64,000 nt of DNA from an uncultured Prevotella sp. (GTDB taxonomy: Bacteria; Bacteroidota; Bacteroidia; Bacteroidales; Bacteroidaceae). This document shows, in pieces, positions 58,942 through 64,000 of the stretch (its first letter is position 1; every line of letters begins with the position of its first letter). The position numbers and the translations under genes are program-made. The stretch is from positions 1-64,000 of the forward strand of contig CADCEF010000017.1 in NCBI GenBank assembly GCA_902800365.1. The letters are read 5' to 3'. The notes below the pieces were generated by a model that was not told where the DNA came from, did not search any database, and worked only from the letters and a program-made list of their open reading frames with translations.

Positions 58942-59133
58942 TTATTTAATCTCCTTGTGAAGAGTCATCTTCTTCAGGATTGGGTTATACTTCATCAGCT
59001 CCATACGCTCAGGCGTATTTTTACGATTCTTTGTAGTTACATAGCGGCTAATGCCTGGCATACCACTATTCTTGTGCTCGGTGCACTCCAGGATAACCTG
59101 AACGCGATTACCTTTTGCTTTCTTACTTGCCAT
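58942..59133 (-). CDS. rpmG: Ribosomal protein L33
   Basis: This is a 63-residue protein. [20 protein letters not shown] and [20 protein letters not shown] are the L33 signatures. The zinc-binding CxxC pairs are absent, so it is the zinc-free (C-minus) form. It belongs with rpmB and DUF4295. Confidence 0.95.
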   Translation of the reverse strand: MASKKAKGNRVQVILECTEHKNSGMPGISRYVTTKNRKNTPERMELMKYNPILKKMTLHKEIK

Positions 59134-59137
59134 GATT

Positions 59138-59401
59138 TTAATCTCCTATCACTTTAATGTCCTTCCAGTCTACAAATCCTTTGGCAACAGCCTGCTTCAA
59201 GGCAGCATCCAGACCTACTTTGTTGATCATACGAAGACCAGCAGCGCTAATCTTCAACTGAATCCAGCAACCCTCCTCTACATAGTAGAACTTCTTGCTG
59301 AAAAGGTTAACGTCAAAGCTTCTCTTTGTACGGTGCTTTGAGTGAGACACATTGCAACCTATCTGTGCCTTCTTTCCTGTAATTTGACAAATCTTAGACA
59401 T
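59138..59401 (-). CDS. rpmB: Ribosomal protein L28
   Basis: This is an 87-residue protein. [20 protein letters not shown] and [10 protein letters not shown] are the L28 start, and GLDAALKQA its end. It leads the rpmB-rpmG-DUF4295 group. The 92-bp upstream gap is A/T-rich with no clear promoter box. Confidence 0.96.
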   Translation of the reverse strand: MSKICQITGKKAQIGCNVSHSKHRTKRSFDVNLFSKKFYYVEEGCWIQLKISAAGLRMINKVGLDAALKQAVAKGFVDWKDIKVIGD

Positions 59402-59493
59402 TTCTATCTACTTTTTACTTGTGATTTACAATTACACAATTTTATTGAGATTCAGATAATTACACGACCGGAAAATATAATAATTAATATTTT

Positions 59494-60009
59494 TTAACCT
59501 TCTCGTACGGGTCTGGGGGCATCTTCCTCCTTCAAAAAGGCCAAAAACATCTCCATTGCGCGGTTTGTTGCGATAGCCAGATTGATGTCTCTACCATGAT
59601 CCTCATCAACCTTCAAAGTCACCACGCGTTCAGGAGTTCCACAAGCCAGCCAGATGGTACCAACAGGTATCTCTTTTGTACCTCCAGTTGGTCCGGCAAA
59701 ACCTGTTGCAGCAATAGCATAGTCTGTATTAAGGGCCTTACATGCTCCCTTCACCATAGCTATCGCAACTTCCTCACACACAGCGGTTTTCTCTTCCAAC
59801 ACCTGATGGTCAACACCCAGAAGACTTTCTTTAATCTCGTTGACATATGAGATGATTCCACCTTTGAAATACTTTGATGCACCAGGTACAGATATAATAG
59901 CTTCAGCTATACGTCCACCAGTACAACTTTCAGCGGTGCCAACAGTCTTCTCTGTTTCCCAGAGAATCTCACTCACCTCTCTACTTGTAATCTTACTTTC
60001 AAAATCCAT
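59494..60009 (-). CDS. CinA-type nicotinamide-nucleotide amidase
   Basis: This is a 171-residue single-domain protein of the CinA C-terminal (PncC) family. TAESCTGGRIAEAIISVPGASKYFKGG is the active-site segment, with the Ser in ESCTGG. It turns NMN into nicotinate mononucleotide, saving the pyridine ring. The N-terminal competence domain of full CinA is missing, as is usual for this stand-alone form. Confidence 0.93.
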   Translation of the reverse strand: MDFESKITSREVSEILWETEKTVGTAESCTGGRIAEAIISVPGASKYFKGGIISYVNEIKESLLGVDHQVLEEKTAVCEEVAIAMVKGACKALNTDYAIAATGFAGPTGGTKEIPVGTIWLACGTPERVVTLKVDEDHGRDINLAIATNRAMEMFLAFLKEEDAPRPVREG

Positions 60010-60032
60010 CTATTTAATTTTTTATGTTAATC

Positions 60033-61058
60033 TTACTTGAATGTCACTTTTGAGAATGCAGGAGCATCGATAGAACAGAACTCCTGATCCAGATACTTAT
60101 AATAGCCCACGATACCTATCATGGCTGCATTATCGGTGGTATAGCTGAACTTGGGGATATAAATAGTCCATCCATAGCGTTTCTCAGCATCATAGAAAGC
60201 GTTACGCAATCCATTGTTGGCACTAACGCCTCCAGCCACAGCCACATGCTTGATACCAGTTTGTTTTACGGCTTTCTTCAGTTTCTTCATCAGGATATCC
60301 ACAATCGTCCACTCAAGCGAGGCTGCAATATCCTCCTTATGCTTCTCGATAAAGTCGGGATCCTCAGCTACCCATTTCTGCATAGAATACAGGAACGATG
60401 TTTTCAGACCAGAGAAACTGTAGTCGAGACCTGGGATATTAGGCTCAGCAAACTGATAGGCTTTGGGATTACCCTGACGAGCCAGTCTGTCGATAATCGG
60501 ACCGCCTGGATAGCCTAGTCCCATCACCTTCGAACACTTGTCGATAGCCTCACCTGCGGCATCGTCGATAGTCTGCCCGAGCACCTCCATATCGTTATAA
60601 GCATTCACCTTTACTATCTGAGAGTTTCCTCCAGATACCAACAGACACAGGAAAGGTAATGGTGGCTGATGCTGATCGTCTTCGCTTTCCTTGATAAAAT
60701 GCGCCATCACATGTCCCTGCAGATGGTTCACATCAATCATAGGAATACCCAGCGAACGGGCAAATCCTTTGGCGAAACTAACGCCAACCAGCAATGATCC
60801 CATCAGTCCGGGACCACGGGTAAAAGCGATTGCCGTCAATTGTTCCTTAGTGATTCCTGCCTTTTTGATGGCCTGATCAACAACAGGAACAACATTCTGC
60901 TGGTGGGCTCTTGATGCCAACTCTGGCACTACCCCACCATACGCCTCGTGTACAGCCTGCGATGCCGTTACATTCGACAGCAGAATACCATTCTTAAGTA
61001 CTGCAGCCGAAGTATCGTCGCAACTCGACTCTATACCTAATATATATATATCCGGCAT
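60033..61058 (-). CDS. tsaD: tRNA threonylcarbamoyladenosine transferase subunit
   Basis: This is a 341-residue protein with ILGIESSCDDTSAAVL at the start, HLQGHVMAH (metal histidines), LVSGGNSQIV and VAGGVSANNGLRNAF. It moves the threonylcarbamoyl group to A37 of tRNA with TsaB/TsaE. It is 36 bp from map across a T-rich repeat. Confidence 0.96.
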   Translation of the reverse strand: MPDIYILGIESSCDDTSAAVLKNGILLSNVTASQAVHEAYGGVVPELASRAHQQNVVPVVDQAIKKAGITKEQLTAIAFTRGPGLMGSLLVGVSFAKGFARSLGIPMIDVNHLQGHVMAHFIKESEDDQHQPPLPFLCLLVSGGNSQIVKVNAYNDMEVLGQTIDDAAGEAIDKCSKVMGLGYPGGPIIDRLARQGNPKAYQFAEPNIPGLDYSFSGLKTSFLYSMQKWVAEDPDFIEKHKEDIAASLEWTIVDILMKKLKKAVKQTGIKHVAVAGGVSANNGLRNAFYDAEKRYGWTIYIPKFSYTTDNAAMIGIVGYYKYLDQEFCSIDAPAFSKVTFK

Positions 61059-61094
61059 TATTTTTTATTTTTTTATTTTTTTATTCTTTTATTT

Positions 61095-61961
61095 TTAGTA
61101 CGTCAGTACTTCCACTCCATGTTCTGTCATCACCAAAGTATGTTCCCACTGGGCACTTGGCTGTTCGTCTTCCGAGATAACTTCCCATCCGTATGGGTCG
61201 TCGGCATCGATAAACACCTTCCAGGTACCCATGTTAATCATGGGCTCGATGGTGAACACCATACCAGGCACCAGCAGCATACCTGTGCCGCGATGACCAT
61301 AGTGGTTAACGTCGGGCTCCTCGTGGAATTTCAGTCCCACACCGTGTCCAGCCAAATCGCGAACGATACCGTAGCCATACTTCTTACAGTGCTTCTCGAT
61401 GGCATGACCGATATCGCCCACAAAGCTATAGGGCTTAGCTGCCTCCATACCAATCTCCAGACACTCTTTGGCCACACGCACCAATTGTTCCTTCTCGGGC
61501 GAAGTCTTGCCGATGATGAACATACGGCTGGCGTCGGCATAATAGCCATCAAGGATAGTGGTAAAATCAACGTTGATGATGTCGCCCTCTTCGAGCACAT
61601 CTTCCTCTTTGGGGATACCATGACACACCACCTCGTTGATAGAGGTACATACGCTCATGGGAAATCCTTCGTAATTCAAGCAGGCAGGGATGCCGCCATT
61701 CTCCTCGCACACACGACGGCAAATCTGGTCGATCTCCAGTGTGTTCATACCGGCATGAATCTCGTTGGCCACTGCGTCGAGCACAGCGGTATTCACAACA
61801 CCCGCCTTGCGGATGCCTTCTATCTGTTCAGGGGTTTTAATCAATTCACGTGTTGGCACCAGTTTGCCTTTATTCTCCCAATACATGATGGTTTTATCCA
61901 TCTCCGTGGGCTCCTGTCCTGGCAGGCAATGCCATCTTTTCTTCTTATTAAAAGCACTCAT
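61095..61961 (-). CDS. map: Methionine aminopeptidase type I
   Basis: This is a 288-residue protein. The core GDIINVDFTTILDGYYADASRMF (two metal Asp), RDLAGHGVGLKFHEEP (metal His) and VFTIEPMI (Glu), with a ~45-residue N-terminal extension (HCLPGQEPTEMDK). The ATG at 61961 is chosen because the promoter TACCTTTGC at 61988-61996 lies in the longer frame. Confidence 0.95.
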   Translation of the reverse strand: MSAFNKKKRWHCLPGQEPTEMDKTIMYWENKGKLVPTRELIKTPEQIEGIRKAGVVNTAVLDAVANEIHAGMNTLEIDQICRRVCEENGGIPACLNYEGFPMSVCTSINEVVCHGIPKEEDVLEEGDIINVDFTTILDGYYADASRMFIIGKTSPEKEQLVRVAKECLEIGMEAAKPYSFVGDIGHAIEKHCKKYGYGIVRDLAGHGVGLKFHEEPDVNHYGHRGTGMLLVPGMVFTIEPMINMGTWKVFIDADDPYGWEVISEDEQPSAQWEHTLVMTEHGVEVLTY

Positions 61962-61987
61962 TTCACCTATTATATATATAATCGGGT

Positions 61988-62020
61988 GCAAAGGTACTGC
62001 AAATTGAGTAAAAATCCAAA
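61988..62020 (-). promoter_or_regulatory. Promoter of map-tsaD
   Basis: On the minus strand TTTGG and TACCTTTGC are 19 bp apart. It fixes the start of map. Confidence 0.7.
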
Positions 62021-62080
62021 TTTTATTTGAGTTTATTTCATTTGACACAAAAATCGCGCTATTAGAAAAGTATTTAGAGT

Positions 62081-62116
62081 AAAAAAAACAGCCGGACAAA
62101 TTGTCCGACTGATTTT
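62081..62116 (-). terminator. Terminator of the small lipoprotein gene
   Basis: On the minus strand cagtcggaca and tgtccggctg pair with one mismatch, followed by TTTTTTTT. Confidence 0.85.
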
Positions 62117-62139
62117 TAGCTTATTATTAAGTCTGCAGA

Positions 62140-62658
62140 TTACTTGATGCGATGACGAGGACGATCAATCTTCAGACTGTCATTTGCGCCTTCAACTCCA
62201 CGGGTGCGATAGTGAGTGCCTCCCCAGTTGTAGTCTCTGTCGTACTTACGAGCAGTACTACGCAACTCGAAGCTAACTTCCTTGTTTCCATCCCAGAAGC
62301 GGCCACGGAATCTACTTGAATTCAATGTGTAACTGCGAATTTCTACACGTGCGCCATCTTCGAAGCGTATATAAATTTTACCGTAATCAACATACCATTC
62401 GAAACGATACGGCTCGTAGTCGCGTGGTCCGTAGTAGTCAACCCAGAGTCCGTTACCCTCTGTATATGAGTTAGGATATCTAATGAATGTGATTTCCGAC
62501 TCAACATATGACTCGCCATATTCATCAGCTATCGACATATTTCCTACCCAAGTGCCTTCCAGATCATAGGCTATCTCTTCATCGGTTTCGCATGATGTGA
62601 ACGACAGTGTCATCATTGCCATCATGGCCATCATCAGTGTTGTGTAAAACTTCTTCAT
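62140..62658 (-). CDS. Small lipoprotein of unknown function
   Basis: This is a 172-residue protein with a Met-rich lipoprotein signal ending LSFTSC. The mature part is strand-rich with aromatic residues (YEPYRFEWYVDYGKIYIRFE), like many small Bacteroidetes lipocalin-type surface proteins, though no firm family is recognised. It is a single gene with a -7 TAACTTTGC at 62711-62719 and a good terminator. Confidence 0.8.
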   Translation of the reverse strand: MKKFYTTLMMAMMAMMTLSFTSCETDEEIAYDLEGTWVGNMSIADEYGESYVESEITFIRYPNSYTEGNGLWVDYYGPRDYEPYRFEWYVDYGKIYIRFEDGARVEIRSYTLNSSRFRGRFWDGNKEVSFELRSTARKYDRDYNWGGTHYRTRGVEGANDSLKIDRPRHRIK

Positions 62659-62710
62659 AACTATACCCTTTCTATTTTTATTTGTTCGACATTCGATTAA
62701 TTTTCTTGTT

Positions 62711-62719
62711 GCAAAGTTA
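62711..62719 (-). promoter_or_regulatory. -7 element of the small lipoprotein gene
   Basis: TAACTTTGC on the minus strand, about 52 bp before the ATG. Confidence 0.6.
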
Positions 62720-62774
62720 AGTAATTCATTCCGCTCTCACAAAGGAAATTCCATAAACTGCGATGGGGATTTCC

Positions 62775-63419
62775 CTATAGTAGAGAGGAAAGTTGGTTAA
62801 AGTCCATATTCCGATAGTCGGAAATCTGGATGTCGGACAGTTCACGAATAGCTTCTGCCGAATTAGTGGTAGCCAGACCAACCACCGCCATCTGTGCGGC
62901 GCGGCCTGAGCGCAAACCATTGAAGCTATCTTCGAACACGATGCACTCATCGGTGCTGGCACCTAAACGGGCGGCAGCCTTGAGATAGCAGTCGGGATCG
63001 GGTTTGCTGCGCTCGAAATCCTCGCTGGTGAGGATGGCATCAAACAGGTTCTTGAAATCGGGCTGATAACGATACACAGCCTGCATCTTAGGCAGATTCG
63101 AGCTGGTGACTACGGCCGTCTTCACGCCATGACTGCGAAGGTCGGCAATCATACGCTCGAAACCTTCGATATAGTCGTAGTGCATCCGACTCTCGTACGC
63201 GTTCAGTCGCTCAGTAATAACCGCCTGCTCTGAGAGCAACGGTCCGCTGAACCACTGGTCGTAAATCTGCGTAAGCGTTTGTCCTTTAATCTCGTGTTCC
63301 AAACCCGGATGTTCGGGATGGTATAACCTACACTGAGAACCCCAGAACACAGTGTACTGGGGCTCAGTGTCGAATACGACGCCATCGAGGTCGAAAAGTG
63401 CGGCTTTAAATGGCTTCAT
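62775..63419 (-). CDS. HAD-superfamily phosphatase (beta-phosphoglucomutase-like)
   Basis: This is a 214-residue protein. FDLDGVVFDTEP holds the two catalytic Asp, VVTSSN the Ser/Thr, and KPDPDCYLKAAARLG and FEDSFNG the Lys and Asp of the last motifs. The cap domain between them makes it a class I HAD (phosphoglycolate or sugar-phosphate type). The ATG at 63419 shares one base with the stop of the upstream gene; a GTG at 63422 is less likely. Confidence 0.92.
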   Translation of the reverse strand: MKPFKAALFDLDGVVFDTEPQYTVFWGSQCRLYHPEHPGLEHEIKGQTLTQIYDQWFSGPLLSEQAVITERLNAYESRMHYDYIEGFERMIADLRSHGVKTAVVTSSNLPKMQAVYRYQPDFKNLFDAILTSEDFERSKPDPDCYLKAAARLGASTDECIVFEDSFNGLRSGRAAQMAVVGLATTNSAEAIRELSDIQISDYRNMDFNQLSSLL

Positions 63420-64000
63420 CACTTCTTCTCCTCCTTTGGCATGATATACTTGTCGCCGGTGAGCTTGAGCAAGGCGCGCTTGTACTGCTCAGAGTAGCCA
63501 GGACGCTTTACGCGGGCGCCATGACCATAAGGCGAACGTTCAAAGTTACCGTTTGCATCTGTTGGCTTCACGGCCATATCGTTATACTTCACAATCAGGA
63601 AGAAGGCCAGTTTCTGCCAACGGGCAATCATCTCGTCACCCTTCTTACAGCTGTAGTTGGTGAGGAAGTTGATGCGCTCCTCGGCTGTAGGCAGAGCGAG
63701 AGCCTTAGCCTCAATCTCTGGCTGCAGCTTATCGTATGAAGCATCGAGCGAGTCGCGAACCTCCTTGAGCGATGGGAACATCATCGAGTAGCGTGGATAA
63801 ACCATGTTGCTCACCCAGTTGCAAACCCAGAAAGCATTGTCCATCGAGAAGGTTACATCGTCGGCATTCTGCTCGGTAAAGCACTTAGGGCGACGAGTGA
63901 TACAAGAATACATCGGGGTATAAGCCACCATGTTGCCATCGTCGTTACCGAACCAGAAGCAGGCACCTACCTCGCGAGGCATGCTTGAGCGCATCTGCGA
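63419..64000 (-). CDS. C69-type dipeptidase, C-terminal part
   Basis: The frame is open to the window edge, so the N-terminal catalytic half is outside the window. The visible ~193 residues hold FWFGNDDGNMVAYTPMYS and FSMDNAFWVCNWVSNMVYPR, and end with PKEEKK; these fit the PepD/U34 (C69) family end. The nucleophile Cys would be at the N-terminus and cannot be seen. It is followed directly by the HAD gene with a one-base overlap. Confidence 0.78.
   Translation of the reverse strand, partial: SQMRSSMPREVGACFWFGNDDGNMVAYTPMYSCITRRPKCFTEQNADDVTFSMDNAFWVCNWVSNMVYPRYSMMFPSLKEVRDSLDASYDKLQPEIEAKALALPTAEERINFLTNYSCKKGDEMIARWQKLAFFLIVKYNDMAVKPTDANGNFERSPYGHGARVKRPGYSEQYKRALLKLTGDKYIMPKEEKK

Overview
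The window is a stretch of a Bacteroidales chromosome, most likely a Prevotella-type organism. The evidence is the promoter style (repeated TAnnTTTGC -7 elements with a TTTGG/TTG -33 box about 19-22 bp upstream), a moxR/Bat operon, a thrA-ApgM-thrC operon, a small smalltalk-type protein next to a long HU protein, many SPII lipoproteins, and the ribosomal/ftsY/rimO gene order. Gene functions below are read from motifs and family knowledge; no database search was run.

Layout. 1-5000 is accessory: the tail of a double-glycine leader peptide (possible secreted or modified peptide precursor), a candidate small RNA, a short RteC-like protein, then a cassette of M15 peptidase, DUF4373-like protein, zinc-finger primase-helicase and a small zinc-ribbon protein. 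5000-15400 carries secreted or surface proteins: a large lipoprotein resembling leukocidin-type pore formers, a divergent S37-type serine peptidase lipoprotein, an M13 metallopeptidase lipoprotein, an HU plus smalltalk pair, a C10 (streptopain) protease and a small secreted protein. This part is riddled with copies of a dispersed palindromic repeat.

15600-33800 is mostly core: pgeF, the threonine operon (thrA, ApgM-type proposed homoserine kinase, thrC), a YihY membrane protein, RNase P RNA, an HtrA protease, the primary sigma factor, an aromatic-type aminotransferase with indolepyruvate oxidoreductase iorBA, a FadL-like outer membrane protein, an aromatic/glycine low-complexity secreted protein, and prmA. 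33800-40600 holds a second candidate small RNA, a run of small secreted proteins, a TPR-TM-AraC regulator, DUF4251 and DUF4421 proteins and an OmpH-like lipoprotein. 40600-45500 has pepD, tRNA-Ser(GCU) and two identical tRNA-Glu(CUC) genes, queA and a PAP2 phosphatase.

45491-53691 is one tightly overlapping minus-strand operon: moxR, DUF58, a BatD-like protein, batA, a BatB-BatC fusion and a BatD-BatE fusion. 53836-62000 is another long minus-strand block: map, tsaD, a CinA-type amidase, rpmB, rpmG, DUF4295, ftsY, rimO, HU, and a most unusual HU-(Glu-Pro repeat)-TM-LysM protein. That last protein looks built to link DNA to the cell wall across the inner membrane, and is the strongest candidate for an undescribed system. 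The window ends with a small lipoprotein, a HAD phosphatase and the C-terminal part of a C69-type dipeptidase.
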